Source of the DNA: MGBC163016 sp964631345
GTDB taxonomy: Bacteria > Actinomycetota > Coriobacteriia > Coriobacteriales > Eggerthellaceae
Direction of reading: 5' to 3'
Length of the DNA: 64,000 bases
Assembly: GCA_964631345.1 (NCBI GenBank)
Contig: CAZVWE010000001.1
Coordinates: 248,001 to 312,000, forward strand
Each line of letters opens with the position of its first letter. Within the stretch, counting starts at the first letter, position 1. This document shows positions 8,583 through 17,379 of this stretch, piece by piece. Position numbers and translations under genes: made by a program. The notes below the pieces were generated by a model. The model did no database searches, was not told where the DNA came from, and saw nothing but the letters and a program-made list of their open reading frames with translations.

Positions 8583-10217
8583 ATGTCGAGGTATGCATTG
8601 GACGAACATCTAGACCGGGTAACAAATCCCGGAAACAACCATTATATTGACACGCGATCATTTAATTATGGGGATTCAAATACCTACGGAGATTCAACTA
8701 CCGAGCACACCGTTTCATTTACCAAAGCTGTGATAGATGGCCTTGCGCCAACAGGCGGACTTTATGTGCCTGAAGCTATTCCACACTTAGAGCTTGATGA
8801 AATTGTTGCATTGGCACGTCTTCCCTATTGGGAAAGAGCGGCTAGGATTTATAAAGCATTTAACATTGACCTTGATGATGCAGCAATTGATGTGTTAATG
8901 CGCAAATCCTACGGAGATAACTTTGACAACGAAGAGATTTGTCCAATAACAAAGCTGGATGACGACACGTTCATTTTGGAGTTGTGGCATGGACCAACTA
9001 GTGCTTTTAAGGACATGGCTCTCCAATGCCTTCCGAACTTTTTCGGAGCAAGCGCTGAAAAACTTAGAGCGGAAGGCGAGCTAAATAGCAATTTTTGTAT
9101 TTTAGTAGCCACATCAGGAGATACCGGCAAGGCTGCTCTCGAGGGCTTTCGTGGAGTTGATGGAATCAGTGTTGGTGTGTTGTTTCCAGATCAAGGCGTA
9201 AGCGATATTCAGCGCAAACAAATGGTTACAACCATTGGTGACAATGTTTGCGTTTGGGCAGTTCGCGGCAACTTTGATGATTGCCAAAAGGCTGTTAAGC
9301 ATGTCTTTTCCGATAACGAATTTGCTGAACTTTTAGCGACAAACTATAAAGAAGCACTTTCCAGTGCAAACTCAATCAACTGGGGACGCCTTCTTCCACA
9401 AATTGTTTATTACATATCAAGCTATGCTGTTATGGTCGACGAAGGCGACATCACCGTAGGCGATCCAATTGATATATGTGTTCCAACTGGAAATTTTGGA
9501 AATATCCTTGCTGCGTGGTATGCAAAACGCATCGGAGTTCCAATAGAGACACTAATATGTGCCAGCAACGAAAATTGTGTGCTTACCGATTTCATAAATA
9601 CCGGAACATATGACATATCGGATCGTGAATTTGTAACCACCCCATCACCTTCAATGGACATTCTCGTCTCATCAAATCTTGAAAGACAGCTTTTCGAATT
9701 AACGGGAAGAAACGGCGACGCTATAAGCAAATGGATGCAAAGCCTAAACGACGATCGCAAATTTCAAGTAGATAAAGACACATTTGCAAAAATGCGCTTG
9801 GACTTCAAATCTGATTCAGTCACAAACGATGAATGTCTTGAAACCATCCGTGAATTATTTGAAGACAGCGATTATCTGATAGACCCTCATACCGCTGTTG
9901 CATATGCAGCAGCCATGCGCCTTCGCTCTGATAATCCAGTGCTTATTGCATCAACCGCTCACTGGGCAAAATTTGGAAACAATGTATATAAGGCTTTACA
10001 TGCAATTCCCGCGGACGGGATGCTTCCAGATGATGTGGCAAAACTTACCGGATGTGAATTAAACCAATTGATTGCTAACGAAACAGGCAAGCATGACATC
10101 CCTAAAGGTCTTGCTAATCTTGACTCGATGCAAGCACGTTTTGATACGGTCATTGATGGAAATATCCACAATGTTGAAGACGCAGTGGTTGATTTCATCA
10201 AGACTCAAGGCAACTAA
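8583..10217 (+). CDS. thrC: threonine synthase
   Basis: 544 residues. It converts O-phosphohomoserine to threonine with pyridoxal phosphate. The PLP lysine is K143 in WHGPTSAFKDMALQ, and the phosphate-binding glycine-rich loop is PTGNFGNILAAW. It belongs to the longer threonine synthase class. The family N-terminus (YxSTRG) is represented by YIDTRS at residues 31-36, preceded by about 30 extra residues and followed by a near-repeat YGDSNT/YGDSTT that looks like a small tandem duplication. No strong ribosome site precedes the ATG. A ModE-like gene follows 69 bases downstream. Confidence 0.93.
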   Translation: MSRYALDEHLDRVTNPGNNHYIDTRSFNYGDSNTYGDSTTEHTVSFTKAVIDGLAPTGGLYVPEAIPHLELDEIVALARLPYWERAARIYKAFNIDLDDAAIDVLMRKSYGDNFDNEEICPITKLDDDTFILELWHGPTSAFKDMALQCLPNFFGASAEKLRAEGELNSNFCILVATSGDTGKAALEGFRGVDGISVGVLFPDQGVSDIQRKQMVTTIGDNVCVWAVRGNFDDCQKAVKHVFSDNEFAELLATNYKEALSSANSINWGRLLPQIVYYISSYAVMVDEGDITVGDPIDICVPTGNFGNILAAWYAKRIGVPIETLICASNENCVLTDFINTGTYDISDREFVTTPSPSMDILVSSNLERQLFELTGRNGDAISKWMQSLNDDRKFQVDKDTFAKMRLDFKSDSVTNDECLETIRELFEDSDYLIDPHTAVAYAAAMRLRSDNPVLIASTAHWAKFGNNVYKALHAIPADGMLPDDVAKLTGCELNQLIANETGKHDIPKGLANLDSMQARFDTVIDGNIHNVEDAVVDFIKTQGN

Positions 10218-10286
10218 GCATACGAATATGAAGCACTGAGCAACAATAAATAATGATGCTAACGATGATTCTGAGAGAAGGACAAC

Positions 10287-10631
10287 ATGGGAAACCTAAA
10301 GAAGCTTGAAACACAAGTGAGGCTCGCAGTAAAAAACCCAAAAACTGATTCCAATTCTGAATTTGGCAGAGGAATCGCCGAGCTTTGCCAAGGTGTACGC
10401 AATACAGGATCATTGAATGCTGCCGCAAAAAACATGGGCATGGCGTATAGCAAAGCCTGGCGAATTATCAAAGAAACTGAGGCTGCTCTAGATATTCCAC
10501 TACTTATTCGCGACGGTGCGCATGGAAGTGAACTTACAAAGGAATGCATACAACTACTTGATGCTTATCTTGCGATCCAAGAGAAACTTTCCGAGGAAGC
10601 ATTGGAACTCTTCAAGGAATTCACCAAATAG
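10287..10631 (+). CDS. ModE-type winged-helix regulator (DNA-binding domain only)
   Basis: 114 residues. The core SLNAAAKNMGMAYSKAWRIIKETE with GAHGSELT is the ModE/LysR-like winged helix that in ModE binds molybdate-responsive promoters. The molybdate-binding MOP domains of full ModE are absent, so it either senses nothing directly or works with another protein. Start ATG 10287 has AGAAGGA. The presence of at least three Mo enzymes in the window makes a role in Mo or Mo-enzyme control plausible, but no target site was identified. It overlaps convergently with the zinc-ribbon gene on the other strand by 78 bases. Confidence 0.75.
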   Translation: MGNLKKLETQVRLAVKNPKTDSNSEFGRGIAELCQGVRNTGSLNAAAKNMGMAYSKAWRIIKETEAALDIPLLIRDGAHGSELTKECIQLLDAYLAIQEKLSEEALELFKEFTK

Positions 10632-10844
10632 ATTTTCATCTTTTTGGCAGGGATTGTAGCTTGTTTTTTGATCTTCGATATTCTGTCGAGATTGTTGCAT
10701 ATCGAACGATCGCGCTACCTCATGTGCATCAGAATCCCGTATACGAGCTTCGAGTTCTGGATTGCTTCCAAACTCATACATGCAGTTATAGCAAATACCC
10801 ATATCACTAAAAAGAGTCTTTTTACAAACTGGACAGGTCTTCAT
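10554..10844 (-). CDS. small zinc-ribbon protein at the end of the Tad locus
   Basis: About 96 residues from the ATG at 10844 (AAGGTG upstream); an in-frame ATG at 10877 would overlap the DUF192 gene. The N-terminus MKTCPVCKK...GICYNCMYEFG holds two CxxC pairs, a rubredoxin-like zinc ribbon. The rest is charged and of unknown role. It is the last gene of the minus-strand Tad run and its 3' end overlaps the ModE-like gene tail to tail. Confidence 0.6.
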   Translation of the reverse strand: MKTCPVCKKTLFSDMGICYNCMYEFGSNPELEARIRDSDAHEVARSFDMQQSRQNIEDQKTSYNPCQKDENLFGEFLEEFQCFLGKFLLDRKISIK

Positions 10845-10863
10845 AGATGGCACCTTATCGCCA

Positions 10864-11190
10864 TTAATTACATCCATCTGGAAGCCCTAATCTAATAACA
10901 TCACCTTGCTTTAACCAATCACCACGTTTTGAAAATCTTTCCGCAACCATTGATGCTCCTTTTCGTTTTATCCTCCTTTTCGCAGCAACTTGCCTATGTA
11001 CTTCGAGTACCGATCCATCCCTTGAAATAAATGCTATGTCTAGCGGATATCTCATACCAAAAGTATGGATGTCATTACAGGGCACAAGTAATCTAGTTAC
11101 GTCATCTGGAGTTCGAAACAACATACCTCTAAGTCTTTGCGCAGCACTTGATGCAACTTCTATTTTTTGCACTTCGCCGTCTATGGTCAT
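10864..11190 (-). CDS. DUF192 family protein
   Basis: About 108 residues from the ATG at 11190. The DUF192 hallmarks are present: RLRGMLFRTP, then HTFGMRYPLDIAFIS and the terminal GDVIRLG. Function of the family is not settled; in Actinobacteria it often sits beside Tad pilus genes, as here. An in-frame extension to 11292 would overlap the preceding gene by 70 bases and is less likely. Confidence 0.75.
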   Translation of the reverse strand: MTIDGEVQKIEVASSAAQRLRGMLFRTPDDVTRLLVPCNDIHTFGMRYPLDIAFISRDGSVLEVHRQVAAKRRIKRKGASMVAERFSKRGDWLKQGDVIRLGLPDGCN

Positions 11191-11222
11191 AGTCCACTTT
11201 CTGTCTGTTATGCTCTTTCGAT

Positions 11223-11834
11223 TTAGGCGTGTTTGATATGCAAGACCGCTTGTGTTTGCCCCTGTATTTCGTTGCAAGAAATCATCATCCAATTACATAC
11301 TCCTTCCCTCTTTATATATGTAGCCATTCCTTCTATTCCGCTATCAATGCTTATCCATCCTTTAGATTCAAACCCTACATTTAATCTCTCAAATGCCTGG
11401 TCAAGTGGAAAATCCATCTCAACATTCATAAGCGTAAAATCGTTATTTGTTATCGCATTAGCTGCTATATCAGCATCTATTACTTCTTCAAAAAGCCATC
11501 CTGGAGTATCCGTTTCTGCTACTTTTAAAAATCCGGCATCTTCTAATGCAGCATCAATTTCAAGCCCTTCTTGTACACCAGAGATAACATCGTGTACTGG
11601 ATTCATATCCGTGAAATTGCGCTGAACTTCAGGCTTGAAAACAAGCACGCATATAAGAAAAGCGATAAAGCCCATACCTATAACAGCTACAGCTTTTTTA
11701 AAACGCATCAACTGAATTTCTTCGATGGTATGTGCATATTGTTTAGTCTTTGCAATATGCGTTGTGTGGACGGCCTTTTGAGTAACCCTTCCGTTAGTTG
11801 TAACTCCTTTCAATTTACAAAGCTCCAAACCCAT
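11223..11834 (-). CDS. single-pass membrane protein of the Tad locus, unknown
   Basis: Up to 203 residues; start uncertain (ATG 11834, or internal ATG 11708, which gives MRFKKAV). One transmembrane helix AVIGMGFIAFLICVLVF is followed by an extracytoplasmic domain of about 130 residues with the segments FEEVIDADIAANAITNNDF and FESKGWISIDSG. No family recognised. It lies between the TadE-like pseudopilin (overlap 25 bases with the longest start) and DUF192, so a pilus-related role is inferred from position only. Confidence 0.6.
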   Translation of the reverse strand: MGLELCKLKGVTTNGRVTQKAVHTTHIAKTKQYAHTIEEIQLMRFKKAVAVIGMGFIAFLICVLVFKPEVQRNFTDMNPVHDVISGVQEGLEIDAALEDAGFLKVAETDTPGWLFEEVIDADIAANAITNNDFTLMNVEMDFPLDQAFERLNVGFESKGWISIDSGIEGMATYIKREGVCNWMMISCNEIQGQTQAVLHIKHA

Positions 11835-12268
11835 TTCCCGGGCGTATACGTATCTACTGCTAGCGTAATCGTGTGTTTTAACTTCGGCATCGAAACACCA
11901 AGTATTCGATCACGCATACCTATTCCAAAAAGCGTAGGAGAATACTCGTATGTAAGACGAAATGTTGCGTAACTAAGAGCATCGGACACACCGCCATCAC
12001 CGCTGTCATAGCCTGAAGCCTCAACTACTATTTGCCCATTAATTTCTGACTCAATACTGGATAAAATATTTGCAGCCATCTGCGTTGAACTACCGCCTTT
12101 TGTCGTTGTCGCCGCTTGTGTAACGACAGCGTTTCTCCCTAATCGATCAAACTTTGCACATTCCGAAAAAAACGTAAGAGCATTAAACGCAATGACTGCA
12201 ACAATTATTAGAACTGGAAGCGCTATACAGAGTTCTATCGTCATTTGACCATCATCGCGTTGGATCAT
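11810..12268 (-). CDS. TadE-like pseudopilin
   Basis: 152 residues from ATG 12268, which overlaps the TGA of the preceding gene as ATGA; AAGG is seven bases upstream. DDGQMTIELCIALPVLIIVAVIAF is the TadE-like segment: a type IVb prepilin-like processing region followed by one hydrophobic helix. TadE-like proteins are minor pilins or adhesin-like subunits of the Tad system. The remainder is a beta-rich periplasm-facing domain. Confidence 0.75.
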   Translation of the reverse strand: MIQRDDGQMTIELCIALPVLIIVAVIAFNALTFFSECAKFDRLGRNAVVTQAATTTKGGSSTQMAANILSSIESEINGQIVVEASGYDSGDGGVSDALSYATFRLTYEYSPTLFGIGMRDRILGVSMPKLKHTITLAVDTYTPGKWVWSFVN

Positions 12269-14382
12269 TGCCATACCTTCGATCCAAATACAGAACCACC
12301 TGCATTCATAAGATCAGCTATCGCTTGTGTCAGTCCACCGCCACTTTGACTTATCGCATCCGGTAAAACCCACCCAATGGAGCAATCATTGTCAATGAAC
12401 GGAAGGCTAAAGCCAGCGATGGTGATATCTGCCCCATCAATAGCATCGGTAATATCTCCTGATATTTTCGAAACAATAGATCCCATAAAACCTGTTGAGG
12501 ACGTTGAAGCTGAGCGCGCTGCTGCCTTTGCATTTGAGAACGTCACTGAAAATCCAGACGAGTCAGCAGATGCGATATGCCCAGTATTTATAAGCATGGG
12601 CTTTCTTGACTGAAGGTTAGCTGGCTCTAGTCCTAAAGCTTTAATTGCGTCCTGTAAAAATCCCGATGCCCATTTTCCGAGTCCGCTAGATGTTGTTGTG
12701 GATATCGCATTGAGCGCCGTTTCCACTCCCTCGGTTAAGGCAGCTTGTCCATCCTGATAGACGGTCAACATAGAAGACCAAAAGTCCGTGGCAATTGCCC
12801 CAATCCCTGCAATAACTCCAACAGGAGAGGTCAGTGAGCGAAGCTTGTCACTTATCACCTCAGTCACTTTCTCGGTATCATCATCAATAACAGTGGCACC
12901 TGATACTGCCACTCGTGTACCTAAAGTTGTACCACCTGACACAAAGGCACTCTCAAATCCTGTGTCTGCAGGGTTATGAGCATTATTTACAACCATAGAG
13001 ATTGCGCCATACTTGCCAGGCGGATCAATATGAATTCTTTGACTTGCATTCTTTAAGATGTCTGAAAGTGAGTCTATAAATGAACCAGCCGTATCCTTTA
13101 CAAATGAGCATAATGGATCAGCCTCATCTCTTGCTTTCTTATAATCGAGAGCAGCCTCACGCATAAGTTCATAATGGTGTTCGAAACCATTCGAAATAGA
13201 AGTCGATGCGGCAGCGACATTGCCTAAACTCGATACAGTGAACTCACATTTACTACATTTATCGTAAGAAGCTGATCCTTTATCTAGGTCTTGCACCGAA
13301 CCTAATGATATAGATCCCGACGCATTTGGACATCCCGCCCAAGCGTGCATCGTCATGCTTGATCCATTTGATGTAATTGGATAAACCTTTTCTGTATACA
13401 GCTCTGTTTCGCGAAGCTCCTCTGTATTAGAAAACAACTTAGGAATATTGCACTCAAAAGAATCGCTATCATGCACATATGCATCTTCAAGTCTCTCAGT
13501 TGCGTAGCGATAAAACTTTTTTCGTAAAACAGAATCAGCTTTTTCTTCGATGTTGTCTCCCGATAGATGCCAGTCATCAAGTCTTGCTTTGTAGTAAGCA
13601 CGTGCACGTTCTAATGCCACGCTAAATGACCATGTATCCACACTTGCATAATCAGGATTATCGACAGCTCCAATCGATGAAAGCTTCGATGCACGTTCTC
13701 TCATAGAATATTTTGTGCTGTGGCCGCAATCTGCTTCAAATCCTCGCACCTTTGCATCATTTGCTTGCTTTGAAGCTTCTTCGGCTTTATTTGATGCCTC
13801 TTTTAATTCATCGATCCCGCCTTCTATGTTTTCTCCAACAGAATCAAGGCCATCATTTTCTATGGCGGCAATATCCACTCCAGTTGGGGGGACAAGCGCA
13901 GCAACAGCGAAATATTCCGCCTGCATTGCCCCTTCATCATTTGCATGTGATACTCCCATAGCGTTTGCAGCAGCTAAAAATGGAAGAAGTTTCTGAACAT
14001 AATTAAGACCTTTAATAGCGCTGTCGTAAAACTTTTTTCTAGCTTTTAAAGAATTAGATGCGACTTCAATAAATTTCTCCGACATAACAGCTGTTGGAGG
14101 AATACAAGCACAAACAATGCCAAGACCATACATTGTTGCCGAAAACAAAGTGAACGTAAGACATATTGAATCACACATATTCGCTGCTGTTTCAAACTCT
14201 GCAACCTCATTTTCAGCAGCAAGTGAGGCAGCATCTGCCACCTCTTGAATTTCTGCAGATGCTGAATGCACTCGATACAACTGCGCACCGCTAAACATAA
14301 GTGCGATAGACACAAGCAAAGACACAGCCATCCCCGCTGTAGTAAACCCTTTCTCATCGCGTATTTTTAATGCGTGTATCAA
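12265..14382 (-). CDS. large TadG-like pilus protein
   Basis: 705 residues. The N-terminus KGFTTAGMAVSLLVSIALMFSG with HSASAEIQEVADAASLAAENEVAEF matches the TadG/putative Flp-pilus N-terminal region (one transmembrane helix, then a helix rich in Ala). A long external region follows with two CxxC pairs (about residues 340-380) and no vWA MIDAS motif that I can see. The start codon is TTG at 14382 with AGGAG eight bases upstream. A hexanucleotide repeat array lies immediately 5' of that site. Confidence 0.7.
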   Translation of the reverse strand: MIHALKIRDEKGFTTAGMAVSLLVSIALMFSGAQLYRVHSASAEIQEVADAASLAAENEVAEFETAANMCDSICLTFTLFSATMYGLGIVCACIPPTAVMSEKFIEVASNSLKARKKFYDSAIKGLNYVQKLLPFLAAANAMGVSHANDEGAMQAEYFAVAALVPPTGVDIAAIENDGLDSVGENIEGGIDELKEASNKAEEASKQANDAKVRGFEADCGHSTKYSMRERASKLSSIGAVDNPDYASVDTWSFSVALERARAYYKARLDDWHLSGDNIEEKADSVLRKKFYRYATERLEDAYVHDSDSFECNIPKLFSNTEELRETELYTEKVYPITSNGSSMTMHAWAGCPNASGSISLGSVQDLDKGSASYDKCSKCEFTVSSLGNVAAASTSISNGFEHHYELMREAALDYKKARDEADPLCSFVKDTAGSFIDSLSDILKNASQRIHIDPPGKYGAISMVVNNAHNPADTGFESAFVSGGTTLGTRVAVSGATVIDDDTEKVTEVISDKLRSLTSPVGVIAGIGAIATDFWSSMLTVYQDGQAALTEGVETALNAISTTTSSGLGKWASGFLQDAIKALGLEPANLQSRKPMLINTGHIASADSSGFSVTFSNAKAAARSASTSSTGFMGSIVSKISGDITDAIDGADITIAGFSLPFIDNDCSIGWVLPDAISQSGGGLTQAIADLMNAGGSVFGSKVWQ

Positions 14383-14392
14383 GTTGACTGCT

Positions 14393-14422
14393 CCTATACC
14401 TATACCTATACCTATTCCTATT
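14393..14422. repeat. five hexanucleotide repeats upstream of tadG-like gene
   Basis: On the plus strand CCTATA x3 then CCTATT x2. On the minus strand this reads as repeated TAGGAA/TAGGTA, overlapping the TAG stop of the TadE-like gene and running up to the AGGAG ribosome site of the TadG-like gene. Each unit contains an AGG and an in-frame stop. Simple repeats of this kind are prone to copy-number change. Confidence 0.75.
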
Positions 14423-14924
14423 CCTTAACCAAACTATCCATGTCAACACCTGAGGTACTTGAAGAGACCCAATCCTGCTTAATGACAGCAGATGACTGCG
14501 ATTGAATTTCTATATTTCCTCTGTCATTTGTAATCCCTGCAATACTCATACCGATATCAATAAGAGGAAGAGGTTTTAGTTCATTTTTGATAGTCACACT
14601 CACTGTCTGATTATTCTCTCCCCCAGATAAGTCGATATCCCAGCTACATCCGCCACTATGAAAATGAAAAATATCTATCTGTGGGACAGCAGACAATCTT
14701 CGCCTTATGTAGTCCTCATTAATATCACCATCTGTTGTGGCAGACGTTGCAAGCAACCTACACCCCTCCGCACAAGCTGCATTCATGACAATCTTGTCGT
14801 AAAGCACAATTCCAGGTTGCAACAGAATAAGAACCACTATCAGTAAAATAGGCAACGCGAATGCAGCCTCAACTGTTGCTTGACCTCGATCGTTTTTAGA
14901 TGCTGTCTTAAAAACTGAACACAT
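14418..14924 (-). CDS. TadE-like pseudopilin
   Basis: 168 residues from ATG 14924 (GTGGGG upstream); GTG 14936 is an alternative. DRGQATVEAAFALPILLIVVLILLQPG is a textbook TadE segment with the conserved Glu five residues after the predicted cleavage point. The exported part carries two Cys (EGC, GGC) that could pair. Overlaps the end of the small pseudopilin gene upstream by 17 bases, implying translational coupling. Confidence 0.8.
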   Translation of the reverse strand: MCSVFKTASKNDRGQATVEAAFALPILLIVVLILLQPGIVLYDKIVMNAACAEGCRLLATSATTDGDINEDYIRRRLSAVPQIDIFHFHSGGCSWDIDLSGGENNQTVSVTIKNELKPLPLIDIGMSIAGITNDRGNIEIQSQSSAVIKQDWVSSSTSGVDMDSLVKE

Positions 14925-15099
14925 CTGCTGCCCCACTTATAGTTTGTTCCACACAATGAGAGGCTGAAGATATTGCGTGTTCGATAAACACCCCATCGTT
15001 AAGTTCACTCATTAAGGCACCAAGACCTATGAGAACACATAGAAGAGCAGCGAAAACAGCGGCATATTCGACTGTTGACTGGCCAAATTCGCAACACAA
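14908..15099 (-). CDS. small Flp/TadE-like pseudopilin
   Basis: About 63 residues. CEFGQSTVEYAAVFAALLCVLIGLGALM has the GQSTVEYA class IVb processing motif and one hydrophobic helix, followed by a short exported tail with one Cys. The start is non-ATG: TTG at 15099 or ATT at 15111; an AAGGGAGAG site lies at about 15128-15120, overlapping the flp stop. Probably a second, minor pilin. Confidence 0.6.
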   Translation of the reverse strand: MCCEFGQSTVEYAAVFAALLCVLIGLGALMSELNDGVFIEHAISSASHCVEQTISGAADVFSF

Positions 15100-15128
15100 A
15101 TCTCTGACAATTTCTGAATTTCTCTCCC

Positions 15129-15419
15129 TTAAAGACTTGTGATACCGCTTGATATTGCATTCCAAAGTTCTTCTAACTTCGGCTTGAATACAGTGATTGC
15201 AAGAATCGCAATCACAACTATGACCCCAACCAAAATTGCGTACTCTGTTGTGCCTTGTCCTTTTGTGCATAATGCTTTCGAATAAAACTTTGCACACGTC
15301 TTTTGTGATGCTTTGTTTATACGCAGCACACAACTTCCCAAGTGCTTTTTCACGTCCCAAACTTTTCTGTTCAAGGTGTTTGGCACACTTATATTTCTTA
15401 TCCTTGTGGCGTTTCCCAT
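15129..15419 (-). CDS. flp: Flp-family major pilin with unusually long leader
   Basis: 96 residues. TKGQGTTEYAILVGVIVVIAILAI is the Flp pilin signature: prepilin cleavage after Gly54, Glu at +5 of the mature chain, and one hydrophobic helix. The mature pilin would be about 42 residues, normal for Flp. The leader, about 54 basic residues with two Cys, is much longer than the usual 10-25. The start is well supported (AAGGAGACCACT ATG). The next upstream gene is tadC, 39 bases away. Confidence 0.85.
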   Translation of the reverse strand: MGNATRIRNISVPNTLNRKVWDVKKHLGSCVLRINKASQKTCAKFYSKALCTKGQGTTEYAILVGVIVVIAILAITVFKPKLEELWNAISSGITSL

Positions 15420-15458
15420 AGTGGTCTCCTTTCTTCATATTTGAATGGGCAACGTTCA

Positions 15459-16424
15459 TCAAAAACCACCGCCTACCAATTCCAGTAGAACAGGGCCCAT
15501 GACCAAAATAAGCATCGCTGGCAAAATCAATGTCCCGGTTGGAACCATCATCTTTACAGGTGCTTTTGCAATCTGTTCTTCGCGTTTTGCCTTATATGCA
15601 AGTCTTGCCTCTGCACTTTCTGCATCAAGGTTTTCAACCATCGAAGATCCATAGCGAACAGATCGGATTATTGTCTCTGTAACACGTGCGAAAACCGGAG
15701 AGTCAAACGATTCAGATACCTTGCGAAGCGCCTCGTCTCTTCTTTCAAGTCCTGAGCTCCATTTTCTAAGAGCAATCATCATGTCTTTTGCAAGCAATGT
15801 ATTGAAATGGCTTGCATATAATTTCAGGCTGATATCGAAGGAAAGACCGCTTCTCATGCCAAGTGCGACTACATCAAGCATTTCTGGCAAATGCCTTTCC
15901 ATCTCTTGAGTACGCCATTGAATTCTGTTTGCAACCACATGAGATGGAAGTTTCCAGCCAATCACTGCACCAGTTATTAATAAGAAAATCGCAAAACCAA
16001 AAGACAATAAAAAACCAAAAGATGCAAAAACAATCCCAAGGCCTAAGGCGAGCTTGGCTCTAATTTCAGTAAAACCCTCTTCTGTAACTTCTGCAGTTAA
16101 GCCTGCTTTCTTAATCGCATTTGTAAAAAACTTGCTTTTTGAAAAAACGGATGGACACACGCGCTTAGATTTACCAAGTGATATCTTTCTACTTTCCTCT
16201 TCCATAATGGAAAGCACTATTGCATTTACAGATACATGACGACCACACTTAGGCATCAGCGCGTCGCTATTATTTGCAAAGTCTTTGATGCTTTCTCTGT
16301 GGATACGCTTTCTGTTCCATCTATCAAAAGCAAGCCAGCCACAAAATCCAGCAACCCCAGCAAACCCTGCACCAGCACATGCAAAAACATTGGCTAACAC
16401 ATACGGCACAAGATCACCCCACAT
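15459..16424 (-). CDS. tadC: Tad pilus inner-membrane protein TadC
   Basis: 321 residues, GspF/T2SSF family. An N-terminal helix, a two-helix pair around residues 125-160, the cytoplasmic T2SSF four-helix domain (VVALGMRSGLSFDISLKLY) and a C-terminal membrane helix make up the platform protein that works with TadB and the TadA ATPase. ATG 16424 overlaps the tadB stop by 11 bases. Confidence 0.88.
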   Translation of the reverse strand: MWGDLVPYVLANVFACAGAGFAGVAGFCGWLAFDRWNRKRIHRESIKDFANNSDALMPKCGRHVSVNAIVLSIMEEESRKISLGKSKRVCPSVFSKSKFFTNAIKKAGLTAEVTEEGFTEIRAKLALGLGIVFASFGFLLSFGFAIFLLITGAVIGWKLPSHVVANRIQWRTQEMERHLPEMLDVVALGMRSGLSFDISLKLYASHFNTLLAKDMMIALRKWSSGLERRDEALRKVSESFDSPVFARVTETIIRSVRYGSSMVENLDAESAEARLAYKAKREEQIAKAPVKMMVPTGTLILPAMLILVMGPVLLELVGGGF

Positions 16425-17379
16425 CAACTTTCAGCATACGCCTAACTATCAATACACCTGTAAGCTGCATGACAATAGCTAAGACAAGAAGTGCGACACC
16501 AAGAATGCTTCCAAAAAATGGCGCCAAGAAATCCGGACTCATCAAAGAAAAGAAAGCAACCAAAATAAATGGCATTACAGTCACTATGCTTGCAGACAAT
16601 CTTGCTTGAGCGGTCTGCACCCTTAAGGTTCTCGTAAGTTCAAGCTCACTTTCCACAGCCTCTCTTGCAGAATTAAGTACTGGAGCCACACTGCCCCCGC
16701 TTTGATGTTGAACATCTAAAGCAACAGCTACAAAAGAAAGTTCAGGGATCCTCGGATTGTTTCTAAGAACAGACAAAGATTGTGTTGTTGTCTCGCCCAT
16801 ATCAAGTCGCTTAGCTGCGATTGAAAATAATCGTCCAAGTCCACCTTTGATTTCATGTCCTACATGCTGAAGAGTCTGAAGTAAAGATTGTCCTGAACGA
16901 AAACTTGCTTCTAATGCACGCAGCGCCTCAGGCACACCTTCACGCATATCAGCATCTAATTTATGACGTCGATTATTTAGATACGCTCCGGCGCCAATCC
17001 AACAAACCGCAGCGATTGCAAACCCGAATGGAACAGAACCGCTAATGATTCCCGCAATCAAGGAAACAAACGCGCTGATCACAATTAAAATCGCGACAAT
17101 GTTTTCCTTGTTCAGCTTGACATTGTGAGATCCAGATAAAGCAAGCGCATTATCTGCTAAATCATCTATAGCCTTAAATCGAAGAAGCTTAGTAGACAGT
17201 GGTACTAAAGAGCGCGACACTTCTTGTAATCTTAGAACCAACCTCTCCTTTTTATTAGAGGAAACGATTGCAGTTGCTACTTCTCGTCTACGTAAAATCT
17301 CATAAATACCAGCCCCAAGAAAGAATCCTGTCGCACACGCAAATAATATAATCATGCAGGCAAAGCCAATGTTTCCCAT
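16414..17379 (-). CDS. tadB: Tad pilus inner-membrane protein TadB
   Basis: 321 residues, T2SSF domain with EASFRSGQSLLQTLQHV and the TadB-typical LDVQHQSGGSVAPVL. Three to four membrane helices. Forms the assembly platform with TadC. ATG 17379 follows GAGGTGG; it overlaps the tadA end by 28 bases, so the two are coupled. Confidence 0.88.
   Translation of the reverse strand: MGNIGFACMIILFACATGFFLGAGIYEILRRREVATAIVSSNKKERLVLRLQEVSRSLVPLSTKLLRFKAIDDLADNALALSGSHNVKLNKENIVAILIVISAFVSLIAGIISGSVPFGFAIAAVCWIGAGAYLNNRRHKLDADMREGVPEALRALEASFRSGQSLLQTLQHVGHEIKGGLGRLFSIAAKRLDMGETTTQSLSVLRNNPRIPELSFVAVALDVQHQSGGSVAPVLNSAREAVESELELTRTLRVQTAQARLSASIVTVMPFILVAFFSLMSPDFLAPFFGSILGVALLVLAIVMQLTGVLIVRRMLKVDVG

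Noticed and set aside
14908..15462. 184-residue minus-strand frame covering flp
   Set aside because: Only the last 63 residues look like a protein (GQSTVEYA pseudopilin); the rest is the out-of-frame shadow of the flp gene, which has its own strong ribosome site.
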